NCBI RefSeq assembly: GCF_000820165.1
Contig: NZ_CDDD01000084.1
Location: forward strand, 1-56,857
Origin: Aeromonas taiwanensis
Lineage (GTDB): Bacteria > Pseudomonadota > Gammaproteobacteria > Enterobacterales > Aeromonadaceae
Reading direction: 5' to 3'
Length of the DNA stretch: 56,857 nt
Below are positions 34,202 through 44,480 of the stretch, one piece after another; position 1 is the stretch's first letter; each line of letters opens with the position of its first letter. The translations under genes and the position numbers were made by a program. The notes under the pieces are model-generated. The model was not told the origin of the DNA, ran no database searches, and saw only the letters and a list, made by a program, of their open reading frames with translations.

Positions 34202-35446
34202 TCAAGACGCTCGTCCGCGGATCCAGCGCCGATAGCGGGCGTTGCCTAGCAGGGTCTGCCACTGCTGGCAGGCCAGCGCCAGGGCGGGCGCCACCTCGGG
34301 GTTGCTGGCCTTGCCCCGGCCCAGGCGGCGCAACTGGTATTTCACCATCGCCATATAGCCCACCGAGGCCAGTACCTTGTTGCGCCAGGGGATGGGCCTG
34401 AGCTGGGCACTACTCTCCTGCTCACGGCGCCATCTGGCGGGTAGATCCGGGTCGATGGCGAGCGCAGTGGCCATGCCGGCAACCGCCACCCCGCTACCGA
34501 GCACCTGCTCCACCACAGGATAACGACGGATTCCCCCCGTCACCATCACGGGCATACGGGCAACGGAGACGATCTCCCGAGCGAACTCCAGAAAATAAGC
34601 CTCTCTCGCCAGGGTGCGACCATCGCGGGCCTGGCCGTGCATGGCGGGCGCCTCGTAACTGCCGCCGGAGAGCTCCACCAGATCCACCCCGAGGGGGTTA
34701 AGCATCTCCACCACCGCCTTCGCATCGTCGGCGCTGAAGCCGCCGCGCTGAAAGTCGGCGGAGTTGAGCTTGACCGACACCGCGAAGCGCTCCCCCACCT
34801 GCTGGCGGATCCCCTGCACTATCTCCAGCAGCAGGCGGGCGCGGTTCTCAAGGCTGCCGCCCCAGCGATCGCGGCGAAAATTGGTGAGCGGCGAGAGAAA
34901 CTGGCTCAGCAAATAACCGTGGGCGGCGTGGATCTGCACCCCGTCAAAACCCAGATCCTGTGACAGCCGCGCCGTATTGATAAAGCGCGCCTTCACCTCT
35001 GCAATGTCGGTCTCGCTCATGGCTCTGGGCGGGGAAAACTGCCTGGTGAAACTGCCGAGCGCCATGGGCACGGCGGACGGGGCCAGGGTGGGCTGCCCCA
35101 GCGCCGCCGGCATCTGGCGACCCGGGTGGTTGATCTGCATCCAGATCTGGGCGCCACCGCTCTTGGCCGCATCGGCCCAGGCCCTGAAGCGCTCGCCTAT
35201 CTGTGGGGAAAGGTCTGGGGAATCGAGCACCACGCCCCCCGGCCCCGTCATGGCGCGCCCGTCCACCATCACATTGCCGGTGATGATGAGGCCGGCGCCC
35301 CCCTGCGCCCAGGTACGATAGAGCTGGATCAGCGCCTTGGACGGGGCATGGTCGCAGTCGGCCATGTTCTCTTCCATGGCGGCCTTGGCGAGGCGGTTGA
35401 TAAGCTGATTGCCATTGGGCAAGGTCAAGGGGATAAAGGGGGTCAT
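34202..35446 (-). CDS. Old yellow enzyme-like NADH:flavin oxidoreductase
   Basis: A 414-aa FMN-dependent TIM-barrel ene-reductase of the NemA/YqjM/2,4-dienoyl-CoA-reductase N-domain class. Motifs are GLIITGNVMVDGRAM, QIWMQINHPGRQMP, DLGFDGVQIHAAHGYLLSQF (active-site His pair in HAAH), SPLTNFRRDRWGGSLENRAR and VMVTGGIR. It lacks the Fe-S and C-terminal NAD domains of dienoyl-CoA reductase. The C-terminal 60 residues are basic. It is divergent from a MerR regulator and starts just downstream of a 19-bp-spaced MerR-type promoter. It likely reduces electrophilic alkenes or quinones; the substrate is inferred. Confidence 0.9.
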   Translation of the reverse strand: MTPFIPLTLPNGNQLINRLAKAAMEENMADCDHAPSKALIQLYRTWAQGGAGLIITGNVMVDGRAMTGPGGVVLDSPDLSPQIGERFRAWADAAKSGGAQIWMQINHPGRQMPAALGQPTLAPSAVPMALGSFTRQFSPPRAMSETDIAEVKARFINTARLSQDLGFDGVQIHAAHGYLLSQFLSPLTNFRRDRWGGSLENRARLLLEIVQGIRQQVGERFAVSVKLNSADFQRGGFSADDAKAVVEMLNPLGVDLVELSGGSYEAPAMHGQARDGRTLAREAYFLEFAREIVSVARMPVMVTGGIRRYPVVEQVLGSGVAVAGMATALAIDPDLPARWRREQESSAQLRPIPWRNKVLASVGYMAMVKYQLRRLGRGKASNPEVAPALALACQQWQTLLGNARYRRWIRGRAS

Positions 35447-35473
35447 GGCGCTCTCCTCTGTAGTGAGGAGCCC

Positions 35474-35507
35474 ACCATAAGTTTAAAGCTAACTTGAAGG
35501 TCAAGTT
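35474..35507 (-). promoter_or_regulatory. MerR-type promoter and operator of the ene-reductase gene
   Basis: Minus strand TTGACC (35499-35504), 19-bp spacer, TATGGT (35474-35479). The overlong spacer contains the dyad AAGTT-N7-AACTT, exactly the architecture twisted open by activated MerR proteins. A second dyad AACTTGA-AGG-TCAAGTT covers 35491-35507. The MerR gene lies divergently 150 bp away. Confidence 0.8.
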
Positions 35508-35658
35508 CCTTTGTGGCGTCATGGCTGGTGCAGCCGACACCAGGTCGCGGCCAGCAACGCTTGTGACCGCCGTTGACATTCAAGCCGGCTTTAACCCCAG
35601 GATGACCTGCCCCCCCGACCATCGGCGCGGGCTGTCCGCTCACCACACCGGAGGCAAG

Positions 35659-36129
35659 ATGAAGATAGGCGACCTGGCAAGACAGACCGGCATGGCGGCG
35701 TCCGCCATCCGTTTCTACGAATCCAGAGGCCTGCTCAGCAAGGTGCGGCGGGGCGCCAACGGCTATCGCGACTACCCGCCCGAGACGGTGCAACTGCTGA
35801 CCATCATCGGCCAGGCCCAGCAGGCGGGCTTCTCCCTCGACGAGATCAAGCAGCTGGTGCCGGCGGACATCAGCACCTGGCAACACGTCCCGCTACTGGC
35901 GGCGCTCAAGGCCAAGGTGAGCGACATTGAGGCGCTGGAGGCGCGCCTTGCCCATAACAAGCAGCAGTTGCAGACCCTTATCCAGCTGGTGGCGTCCAAG
36001 CCCGACGGCATGCCGTGCGAGGAGAACGCCGCCCGGGTCCTGGCCAGCATGGGCATCATGCCCTCAGATAGATCACGGGAAGGGGCACCACCCTCCCCTG
36101 GCCGCTCCGCCTCGCGCCCCAAGGGGTGA
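35659..36129 (+). CDS. MerR-family regulator
   Basis: A 156-aa activator with an N-terminal winged helix (MKIGDLARQTGMAASAIRFY, ESRGLL), second helix pair to about residue 65, a dimerisation coiled coil (LLAALKAKVSDIEALEARLA), and a C-terminal GMPCEENAARVLASMG with the only cysteine, Cys120. The end is a Ser/Pro/Arg-rich tail. GGAGGCAAG supplies the ribosome site for the ATG at 35659; the longer open frame upstream has none. It very probably controls the divergent ene-reductase. The single Cys suggests a thiol or electrophile sensor, which is inference. Confidence 0.88.
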   Translation: MKIGDLARQTGMAASAIRFYESRGLLSKVRRGANGYRDYPPETVQLLTIIGQAQQAGFSLDEIKQLVPADISTWQHVPLLAALKAKVSDIEALEARLAHNKQQLQTLIQLVASKPDGMPCEENAARVLASMGIMPSDRSREGAPPSPGRSASRPKG

Positions 36130-36229
36130 TCCCGCTAGCAAGCGGCAGCGCCCCTCAACCTGGGGGATTGAGAGCCAAGTGAAGAAGACTATGATGGGCG
36201 CCGCACCATCCAGAACGGAAGCCGACGTC

Positions 36230-36508
36230 ATGGCAACAACAGAGTCCAAAGAGAAAGAGCAGGCCGAGCCGCCAAGCGAGATCCATCCCTGCGACCAATG
36301 CGGGGAGCGCACCCGCCATATCGTGGTGCTGGTGGCGCGCGATCACAGCCAGGACATCCTGCCCAAGGATCCGTACAAGGCCTTCTGGCAGGCCTTTCGC
36401 GCCAGCCTCCTGACCAACGCGGTATTTGGCCAGACCCTGGCCTATCAGGCTACCCATGTGCGCCACCTTATCTGCGAGCGCTGCGGCGAGACATTTCTCG
36501 AGTATTGA
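36230..36508 (+). CDS. Zinc-ribbon protein with paired CxxC knuckles
   Basis: A 92-aa soluble protein with a charged N-terminus (MATTESKEKEQAEPPSEIHP), a first knuckle CDQCGERTRHIVVLVARDHS, a central hydrophobic stretch (YKAFWQAFRASLLTNAVFGQ, about residues 45-65) and a second knuckle CERCGETFLEY at the end. The pattern suggests a zinc ribbon interrupted by an amphipathic helix pair. The start is uncertain: I chose the ATG at 36230, preceded by GGAAG, but in-frame ATGs at 36191 and 36194 are also possible. It lies between the MerR and GNAT genes on the same strand. The function is unknown. Confidence 0.7.
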   Translation: MATTESKEKEQAEPPSEIHPCDQCGERTRHIVVLVARDHSQDILPKDPYKAFWQAFRASLLTNAVFGQTLAYQATHVRHLICERCGETFLEY

Positions 36509-36545
36509 GGGGCGCCCCTGCGTGTCATCAAGAGAACAGGATGAA

Positions 36546-37055
36546 ATGAAGATGGAGTTCCTCGAGATGGAGACCGGCCAACTGCCGATGGCGCTGCTGC
36601 TGGAGGCGGACCCCGCCGAGCGGCGCATCGCCGCCTATCTGCCCGGCGCCTGGGGTTTTGCCGCCCTGGAGGGCGAGCTGGTGGTGGGCGCCTGCGTGGC
36701 CGGCCAGGTGGGGGAGCAAACAGCCGAGATCTTCAATATCGCCGTGGCCCCCGACCGACAGCAACAAGGCATAGGATCCGGCCTGCTGGACTTCGTGCTG
36801 ACCAGCCTGGCCGAGAAGGGCGTGCGCCGCGTCGAGCTTGGCACCGGCAGCTTCGGCCATCAGCTCACCTACTACCAGCGCCACGGCTTTCGCGTCGAGG
36901 CCGTCGTGAAAGATCACTTCCTGACCCACTACCCCGAGCCCCTGATGGAGCACGGCATCCGGCACAAGGACATGCTGCGCCTCTCCCTGGAGCTGACCCC
37001 GACGCACGCTGACTCCGGCGGCCTGTCCCCTCAGACCGACGTTGCCCCCTCCTGA
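36546..37055 (+). CDS. GNAT-family N-acetyltransferase
   Basis: A 169-aa acetyl-CoA-dependent transferase. The core motif A reads IFNIAVAPDRQQQGIGSGLL (the Q/R-x2-G-x-G/A acetyl-CoA loop), followed by FVLTSLAEKGVRRVELGTGS and LTYYQRHGFRVEAVVKDHFL (motif B with the typical YQRHGF). The start at 36546 (MKMEF) has AGG five bases upstream. Its C-terminus is Thr/Ser/Pro-rich. Thirty-seven bases after the zinc-ribbon gene, so they may be cotranscribed. The substrate is unknown. Confidence 0.88.
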   Translation: MKMEFLEMETGQLPMALLLEADPAERRIAAYLPGAWGFAALEGELVVGACVAGQVGEQTAEIFNIAVAPDRQQQGIGSGLLDFVLTSLAEKGVRRVELGTGSFGHQLTYYQRHGFRVEAVVKDHFLTHYPEPLMEHGIRHKDMLRLSLELTPTHADSGGLSPQTDVAPS

Positions 37056-37297
37056 CAGCCATCGGCAACCGATGGATTGCGGCCCGCTGACCGGTTGCCT
37101 GCGTCTAGCCGCCTGACCAGGACCTCCTTCGATGGGAACGAACCTTCGGGGCGGTCCCCGGACTTGGCAAGAAAAGATCCTGGCGCCCTCTTCCGGTGAC
37201 CGTAAAAAGAACCCAAGCCCGAACAAGGGGTTAGCCCCGCGCTCCGTGCGGGGCAAACTCGCCCGATGGCATAGGAGAGGTCGTGGGCAAACTTCCT

Positions 37298-37314
37298 CTA
37301 GACGACCGGTCTAG
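37298..37314. promoter_or_regulatory. NemR box of the nemR gene
   Basis: CTAGACGACCGGTCTAG, palindrome CTAGAC-N5-GTCTAG, 19 bp before the nemR start. It is identical over all 17 bases to the box at 37944. Confidence 0.85.
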
Positions 37315-37333
37315 TAACCTCTACCATGCCCCC

Positions 37334-37900
37334 ATGACCGACAGATACCAAGACACGCGCCAGCATCTGCTCGACACTGGCCGCACCATACTCACCTCCC
37401 ACGGCTTCAGCGCCATGGGACTGAGTTTTCTGCTGCAAGAGGCCGGCGTGCCCAAGGGCTCCTTCTACCACTACTTCAAGTCGAAGGAGCAGTTTGGCGA
37501 AGCCCTGCTCAGCCACTACATCGACACCTACCTGGTGGAGATGGAGGCGCTGCTGGCAGGCCAGGACATGCCGGGGCGGGAACGCCTGCTGCGCTACTTC
37601 GCCCACTGGCAAGGGAACTGCTGCGACTGCCTCGTCGTCAAGCTGAGCGCCGAGGTGGCGGATCTCTCCGACACCATGCGCCTCATACTGAAAACCGGCA
37701 CAGACAGGGTGGTGCGGCGCCTCGCACAGGCCATCGCGGAGGCCATCGCCGATGGCAGCCTGGGCCACAGAGCGACCCAGCCGCTGGCGACCAACCTCTA
37801 CCAGCTCTGGCTGGGGGCGGCCCTGCTTGGCAAACTGGATCGAGAGGGACAACAGCTGGCGCACGCCTACACCCTGACGTGCCAGCTGCTGGCACCCTGA
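37334..37900 (+). CDS. nemR: NemR-like TetR-family electrophile-sensing repressor
   Basis: A 188-aa TetR-type repressor. The helix-turn-helix is FSAMGLSFLLQEAGVPKGSF followed by YHYFKSKEQFGEALL, nearly the NemR sequence. In the ligand domain CDCLVVKLSAEVADLS contains Cys99, which aligns with the redox-active Cys106 of E. coli NemR (SGCLTVKLSAEV, from memory), with two further cysteines at 96-97. It has a palindromic box in front of itself and in front of the downstream reductase, and a terminator between. Expected to release DNA on reaction with quinones, methylglyoxal or hypochlorite. Confidence 0.9.
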   Translation: MTDRYQDTRQHLLDTGRTILTSHGFSAMGLSFLLQEAGVPKGSFYHYFKSKEQFGEALLSHYIDTYLVEMEALLAGQDMPGRERLLRYFAHWQGNCCDCLVVKLSAEVADLSDTMRLILKTGTDRVVRRLAQAIAEAIADGSLGHRATQPLATNLYQLWLGAALLGKLDREGQQLAHAYTLTCQLLAP

Positions 37901-37907
37901 ACAACAG

Positions 37908-37932
37908 GCCCGATGTCATGTCGGGCTTTTTT
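37908..37932 (+). terminator. Terminator of nemR
   Basis: GCCCGA-TGTCATG-TCGGGCTTTTTT. Confidence 0.9.
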
Positions 37933-37943
37933 GGCCACCACAA

Positions 37944-37960
37944 CTAGACGACCGGTCTAG
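37944..37960. promoter_or_regulatory. NemR box of the curA-like gene
   Basis: A second exact copy of the 17-bp palindrome at nemR, extended by AA/TT on the two sides, 113 bp before the reductase start. Confidence 0.85.
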
Positions 37961-38072
37961 TTGAATGCCCGGCGAGGTGCCCCCCAGTGAGTGAGGCGCC
38001 TCAAATACTCTCGCCACTGCGGGCCCACTGACCGCGCAGTGGCAATGACACCCAGTGACAAGAGGAAATACC

Positions 38073-39119
38073 ATGACCCAGAGCCGGACCGAAAACCGCC
38101 AGATGACCCTGGCGGCCCGTCCCGTCGGTACCCCGGGTGCCGAACACTTTGCCCTCAAGACCACCCCAGTCCCGAGCATCGCCGAGGGGCAACTGCTGCT
38201 CAGAACCGTCTACCTGAGCCTCGACCCCTATATGCGCGGCCGCATGAGCGATGCCGACTCCTACGCCGAGCCCGTGACCATTGGTGGCGTCATGGTGGGG
38301 GGCACCATCAACCGGGTCGTCGCCTCCCGCCACCCCGACTACCGGGAAGGGGACTGGGTGCTGAGCTACGGGGTGGGCTGGCAGGATTACGGCGTCTCCG
38401 ACGGCAGCTTCCTGTTCAAGCTGGATCCCGCGCAGGCCCCCGTCAGCCACGCCCTCGGGGTGCTCGGCATGCCGGGCTTCACCGCCTTCATGGGGCTGAT
38501 GGATATCGGCCAGCCCAAGGCCGGTGAAACCCTGGTGGTCGCCGCCGCCACCGGCCCGGTCGGCGCCACCGTCGCCCAGATCGGCAAGATCATGGGTTGC
38601 CGTGTCGTCGCCATCGCCGGATCCGACGAGAAGTGCCGGGTGGCCCGCGAGGAACTGGGCGCAGACGTCGCCCTGAACCACAAGGCAGGCGACTTCGAAC
38701 AGCAGCTCGCCGCCGCCTGCCCGGACGGCATCGACATCTATTTCGAAAACGTCGGTGGCCGGGTGCTCAAGGCCGTGCTGCCCCTGCTCAATGCCAAGGC
38801 CCGAATCCCTTTATGCGGCACCGTCTCCAACTACAACGCCAGCGCCCTGCCCCAGGGGCCCGATCATCTGGACTGGGCCTGGTCCACCATCCTGACCAAG
38901 CGGGCCACCGTGAAAGGCTTCATCATCTTCGACGACTACGGCCATCGTTATGGCGAGTTCGCCGAGCAGATGGGCCAGTGGGTGAGTGAGGGCAAGATCC
39001 ACTATCTGGAGCAGATCGTGGACGGTCTGGAGAACGCCCCCGAGGCGCTCAAGGGGCTGCTGGAGGGCAAGAACTTCGGCAAGCTGGTCATTCGCGTCGG
39101 AGAAGACGAGCTGGCCTGA
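38073..39119 (+). CDS. curA: NADP-dependent alkenal/curcumin reductase, MDR superfamily
   Basis: A 348-aa medium-chain reductase of the CurA / leukotriene-B4 dehydrogenase type, which saturates activated C=C bonds with NADPH. It has VYLSLDPYMRGRMSDADSYA (substrate-pocket signature of this clade), GVLGMPGFTAFMGLMDIGQP, the nucleotide loop AATGPVGATVAQIGKIMGCR, and IDIYFENVGGRVLKAVLPLL. The ATG at 38073 follows AGAGGAAATACC; the open frame starts six codons earlier. It is under a NemR box identical to that of nemR, so it is part of the same electrophile response. E. coli nemR instead controls nemA and gloA. Confidence 0.92.
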   Translation: MTQSRTENRQMTLAARPVGTPGAEHFALKTTPVPSIAEGQLLLRTVYLSLDPYMRGRMSDADSYAEPVTIGGVMVGGTINRVVASRHPDYREGDWVLSYGVGWQDYGVSDGSFLFKLDPAQAPVSHALGVLGMPGFTAFMGLMDIGQPKAGETLVVAAATGPVGATVAQIGKIMGCRVVAIAGSDEKCRVAREELGADVALNHKAGDFEQQLAAACPDGIDIYFENVGGRVLKAVLPLLNAKARIPLCGTVSNYNASALPQGPDHLDWAWSTILTKRATVKGFIIFDDYGHRYGEFAEQMGQWVSEGKIHYLEQIVDGLENAPEALKGLLEGKNFGKLVIRVGEDELA

Positions 39120-39140
39120 GCCTGACGGCCCTCTTGTGAC

Positions 39141-39177
39141 GGCAGCGGGAGTCAGCCCCATCGGCCCTCCCGCTGCC
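39141..39177 (+). terminator. Stem-loop after the curA-like gene
   Basis: GGCAGCGGGAG / CTCCCGCTGCC, an 11-bp perfect stem with a 15-base loop but no T-run. It probably protects the 3' end or acts as a weak terminator. Confidence 0.5.
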
Positions 39178-39382
39178 GGGGCCATCATCCGGATGGCTTG
39201 CCCCCTGGCGTGGCCAACTCCCACACCGGGGGTGTTTGGCACTTTCGAGCCGCCGGATTGGCGGTCTTTCCCAGCCCTTCTCTCGTGCGGCCTTCTTCCG
39301 GGCCCCCCTATCCCGCCCCATTCAACCCTGCATCCCGTCGACTGCCCCCCTGTGGTACACTCCGGCATCCCCTGCTTTTGGT

Positions 39383-40315
39383 ATGCACGCGATGAAATCA
39401 GCCCGCCCTCGACTCTCCCTCTCTTCTCGTCCCGATGCCGACACCACGGCCAGACGTGCCGCCACGCCGCGCCAGGCCCCGCGCCGGGATGAACCGCGCA
39501 CAGCCAGAGAGCAGGAGCGCAAACCGGCACCGGCGCCTGCCGATCGCAAGCTGCTGCTCTTGAACAAGCCCTACATGGTGCTCTGTCAGTTCACCGACGA
39601 GGCGGGTCGCGAGACCCTCAAGGATTACATCACCGAATCCGGCATCTATGCCGCGGGCCGGCTCGATCGCGACAGCGAGGGACTCCTGCTGCTTACCAAC
39701 GACGGTAAGCTGCAGGCGCGCCTCACCCAGCCGGGGGAGAAGACCCCCAAGACCTACTGGGTACAGGTGGAAGGCGTGCCGAGCGAGGAGAAACTGGCCG
39801 CCCTGCGCGCCGGAGTGGAGCTCAACGACGGCATGACCCTGCCCGCCGGGGCGCGCATCATGGATGAGCCTGCGGTGTGGCCACGCAACCCGCCCATTCG
39901 CGAGCGCAGGGAGATCCCCACCTGCTGGCTGGAGATCAAGATTGTCGAGGGTCGCAACCGCCAGGTGCGGCGGATGACCGCCCATATCGGCCACCCCACA
40001 CTGCGCCTAATCCGCTACGCCATCGGGGAGTGGACCCTCGACGGTCTGGCGCCCGGCGAGAGCCGCGCCCTGCCCGCTCCCGAGCTGGCGCCGGCCCCGC
40101 GGCAATCTGCTGCGCACGGCAAGCCGCACGCATCCGCCAGGCCGCAAGGTGCCGGCAACAACAGCCTACCGCGAGCGGCCCGACCGACCCGCAACACCCA
40201 ACACCAGGAGCAACGCCAAGGGCGGGACAGCCGCGAAGCGAGCCCCCGCCCGGCCAATCGCAGCGGCGGGCGTGGCACTGCGCGCCGACCGGCTCGCACC
40301 AAACCCTCGGAATAA
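39383..40315 (+). CDS. rluE: 23S rRNA pseudouridine synthase RluE
   Basis: A 310-aa RsuA-family enzyme. The catalytic core has [40 protein letters not shown] (catalytic Asp95), [20 protein letters not shown] and [20 protein letters not shown]. In E. coli RluE modifies U2457. Both ends are extended: about 50 Arg/Pro/Ala-rich residues before the core and about 70 basic, Pro/Arg/Gln-rich residues after it, presumably disordered RNA-binding tails. The start may be ATG 39383 or ATG 39392; no strong ribosome site separates them. It is the first gene of the conserved rluE-nudJ-mnmA-hflD-purB series. Confidence 0.9.
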   Translation: MHAMKSARPRLSLSSRPDADTTARRAATPRQAPRRDEPRTAREQERKPAPAPADRKLLLLNKPYMVLCQFTDEAGRETLKDYITESGIYAAGRLDRDSEGLLLLTNDGKLQARLTQPGEKTPKTYWVQVEGVPSEEKLAALRAGVELNDGMTLPAGARIMDEPAVWPRNPPIRERREIPTCWLEIKIVEGRNRQVRRMTAHIGHPTLRLIRYAIGEWTLDGLAPGESRALPAPELAPAPRQSAAHGKPHASARPQGAGNNSLPRAARPTRNTQHQEQRQGRDSREASPRPANRSGGRGTARRPARTKPSE

Positions 40316-40406
40316 CGGGCGGCCATGGCCTGGCAATCGTGCAGTAAATAACGCAGCTGAATCGAGCGCCCCACACAGGCCGAGCCCAACGAGACAAGGA
40401 GTCCCT

Positions 40407-40874
40407 ATGATCGAACATCCCCCCCTTTCCTCCCGCCTCACCGTGGCCGCCCTGGTGCACTGGCAGGGACGCTTCCTGCTGGTAGAAGAGGAGATAGCGG
40501 GCCGGCGCCGCTTCAACCAGCCTGCCGGCCATGTGGAGCCTGGGGAAGATCTCATCCAGGCCGCCTGCCGCGAGCTGAAAGAGGAGACGGGGCTCACCGT
40601 GCCTCCCACCGCCTGGCTCGGGGTCTATCTCTACAAGCCGGCGGACAGCGAGGCCACCTTTGTGCGCACCGCCGTCATCTTCGACCTTGAAAAGGCGCCG
40701 GGTCAGCACCATCCAGAGGATCCCGACGGCGACGTGCTTGCCTGCCACTGGCTCAGCCTGGAGGAGATCGCCGAGTGCAAGCCGGCCCTGCGCAGCCCCC
40801 TGGTGTGGCAGTGCATCCAGGACTATCTGTCCGGTACCCGCTTGCCGCTGTCGGCCCTCAAGGCCTTCATTTAA
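40407..40874 (+). CDS. nudJ: Nudix phosphatase NudJ
   Basis: A 155-aa hydrolase with an intact Nudix box GHVEPGEDLIQAACRELKEE followed by TGL (residues 41-63), preceded by HWQGRFLLVEEEIAGRRRFN. The E. coli homologue removes phosphate from thiamine pyrophosphate precursors and nucleoside di- or triphosphates. The ATG at 40407 has AAGGAG eight bases upstream; the longer open frame overlaps rluE and is not plausible. Followed by a separate promoter region and mnmA. Confidence 0.94.
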   Translation: MIEHPPLSSRLTVAALVHWQGRFLLVEEEIAGRRRFNQPAGHVEPGEDLIQAACRELKEETGLTVPPTAWLGVYLYKPADSEATFVRTAVIFDLEKAPGQHHPEDPDGDVLACHWLSLEEIAECKPALRSPLVWQCIQDYLSGTRLPLSALKAFI

Positions 40875-41032
40875 GCGCCATTAGACGCTCTTTTTGATGC
40901 TATGGGGCCGAGACAAGAAAAACGATTTCCCGCTGCCAGGCTCCCGATGGGCAAGGCGGCATGGAGATGTGACCGGGGGCGCAAAACTCTGGTAGAATAC
41001 GCCCCGTTTAAACGAACTGGTAACTTCGACTA

Positions 41033-42139
41033 ATGACAGACAACAGCCAAATCAAGGTGATCGTCGGCATGTCCGGCGGCGTGGATTCTTCCGTCTCGGC
41101 CTACCTGCTCCAGCAGCAGGGCTATCAGGTCGAAGGCTTGTTCATGAAGAACTGGGAAGAAGACGACACGGACGAGTACTGCTCTGCCGCCCAGGATTTG
41201 GCTGATGCCAAGGCCGTCTGCGACAAGCTGGGGATCAAACTCCACACCATCAACTTCGCCGCCGAGTACTGGGACAACGTGTTCGAGCACTTCCTGGAAG
41301 AGTACAAGGCAGGGCGTACGCCGAACCCCGATATCCTGTGCAACAAGGAGATCAAGTTCAAGGCGTTCCTGGAGTTTGCCGCCGAAGAGCTGGGGGCCAC
41401 CTACATCGCCACCGGCCACTACGTGCGCCGTGACGACAGCACCGGCCGCCCGCGCCTGCTGCGCGGTCTGGATACCAACAAGGATCAGAGCTACTTCCTC
41501 TACACCCTGAGCGAAACCCAGGTGGGTCAGAGCCTGTTCCCGGTCGGGGATTTGGAAAAGCCGGAGGTGCGCCGCATCGCCGAGCAGCTCGATCTCATCA
41601 CCGCCAAGAAGAAAGACTCCACCGGCATCTGCTTCATCGGCGAGCGCAAGTTCAAGGACTTCTTGGCCAAGTTCCTGCCCGCCCAGCCCGGCCCCATCGA
41701 AACCGTGGATGGCAAGGTGATAGGTGAGCACCAGGGTCTGATGTACCACACCCTGGGCCAGCGCAAGGGCCTGGGGATCGGCGGCATGAAGGATGCGACC
41801 GAGGAGGCCTGGTACGTGGTGGACAAAGAGGTGGAGCGCAACACCCTGGTGGTGGCGCAAGGGGAGCATCCCCGCCTCTACTCCGACGGCCTCATCGCGA
41901 GCCAGCTGCATTGGGTGGATCGCACCCCCATTCACGAGCCGCGCCGTTGCACCGTCAAGACCCGTTACCGCCAGCAGGACATCCCCTGCCTCATCCAGCC
42001 CATCGACGATGAGACCATCCGGGTCATCTTCGACGAGAAACAGGCTGCGGTGACCCCGGGCCAGTCCGCCGTTTTCTACGACGGGGAAGTATGTCTGGGT
42101 GGCGGCATCATAGAGCAGCGTTTCAGCCATCCGGTGTGA
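41033..42139 (+). CDS. mnmA: tRNA-specific 2-thiouridylase MnmA
   Basis: A 368-aa enzyme making 2-thiouridine at the wobble position of tRNA Lys, Glu and Gln, taking sulfur from the Tus relay. The PP-loop is [20 protein letters not shown] (residues 10-29). The catalytic cysteines are in [20 protein letters not shown] and [19 protein letters not shown], and the tRNA-binding phrase [20 protein letters not shown] is present. Length equals E. coli MnmA. A -10-like TAGAAT lies about 40 bases before the ATG, suggesting its own promoter besides read-through from nudJ. Confidence 0.98.
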   Translation: MTDNSQIKVIVGMSGGVDSSVSAYLLQQQGYQVEGLFMKNWEEDDTDEYCSAAQDLADAKAVCDKLGIKLHTINFAAEYWDNVFEHFLEEYKAGRTPNPDILCNKEIKFKAFLEFAAEELGATYIATGHYVRRDDSTGRPRLLRGLDTNKDQSYFLYTLSETQVGQSLFPVGDLEKPEVRRIAEQLDLITAKKKDSTGICFIGERKFKDFLAKFLPAQPGPIETVDGKVIGEHQGLMYHTLGQRKGLGIGGMKDATEEAWYVVDKEVERNTLVVAQGEHPRLYSDGLIASQLHWVDRTPIHEPRRCTVKTRYRQQDIPCLIQPIDDETIRVIFDEKQAAVTPGQSAVFYDGEVCLGGGIIEQRFSHPV

Positions 42140-42310
42140 TGAGCAGCGAGGGCCGCAACGTGCGGCCCTTGGCAGACACCTTCGGCCAACGGGCTCGCGC
42201 CTGTTTGAAGCGTGAACAAAAGGCCACAAGCGTGAGCCACCCATTCCAAGGCCGGATCCTGGCCGACTGCGCCATCAGTCGGCGGATGAACAGAACAGGG
42301 CTGTGAAGAT

Positions 42311-42922
42311 ATGAGCGACAAATTCCAAGACAGAACCATGGCCTTCGCCGGCATCTGCCAGGCGGCCTATCTGGTGCAGAAGGTGGCCCGCGACGGCACC
42401 TGTGACGAGGCCTCCCTGCGCGAGAGCCTCTCCAGCATCCTGGTCACCGACCCCAAGCAGCCGCTGGACGTGTTCGGCAACCACCTCGCCATTCGCGACG
42501 GCTACCGCGCACTGGTCGAGCAGCTGGGCGCCGACGGCAGCCAGAAGAATGCCGAGCTGACCCGCTACGTGGTGAGCCTGATTGCGCTCGAGCGCAAGCT
42601 GGCCAAGCGCAAGGACATCCTCAACATGCTGGGGGAGCGGATCAGCCAGATCGGCCGCCAGCAACAGCATTTCGACCTGCTCGACGAGCAGATCCTGGCC
42701 AACATGGCGAGCATCTACAGCGATCTTATCAGCCCCATCGGGCCGCGCATCCAGGTGGCGGGCACCCCGCTGTTCCTGCAGCAGCCCCTGGTGCAGCACA
42801 AGGTGCGCGCCCTGCTGCTGGCCGGCATCCGCGCCGTGGTGCTGTGGCGCCAGCTGGGCGGCAGCCGTACCCAGATCATCTTCGCGCGCAAGAAGATGGT
42901 GGAGCTGGCCAAACGTTACTAA
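42311..42922 (+). CDS. hflD: HflD, high-frequency lysogenisation protein homologue
   Basis: A 203-aa mainly helical, membrane-associated protein. It opens with MSDKFQDRTMAFAGICQAAY and VQKVARDGTCDEAS, and contains TRYVVSLIALERKLAKRKDI, HFDLLDEQILANMASIYSDL and LGGSRTQIIFARKKMVELAK. The E. coli protein binds phage lambda CII and its gene lies between mnmA and purB exactly as here. The cellular role beyond that is unclear. Confidence 0.95.
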   Translation: MSDKFQDRTMAFAGICQAAYLVQKVARDGTCDEASLRESLSSILVTDPKQPLDVFGNHLAIRDGYRALVEQLGADGSQKNAELTRYVVSLIALERKLAKRKDILNMLGERISQIGRQQQHFDLLDEQILANMASIYSDLISPIGPRIQVAGTPLFLQQPLVQHKVRALLLAGIRAVVLWRQLGGSRTQIIFARKKMVELAKRY

Positions 42923-44419
<1,497 letters not shown>

Positions 44420-44439
44420 GCGGATAGCCGAAGACGTCA

Positions 44440-44480
44440 GGGGCCCTGTGCATGCACTGCCACAGGGCCCCTGCTATTTT
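44440..44480 (+). terminator. Terminator of purB
   Basis: GGGGCCCTGTG, ten-base loop, CACAGGGCCCC followed by TGCTATTTT; an 11-bp perfect stem. Confidence 0.88.

Noticed and set aside
37205..37262. Terminator for the GNAT gene (gccccgcgctccgtgcggggc)
   Set aside because: The stem is good but lies about 175 bases after the stop with no T-run; it may equally be in the nemR promoter region, so not called.
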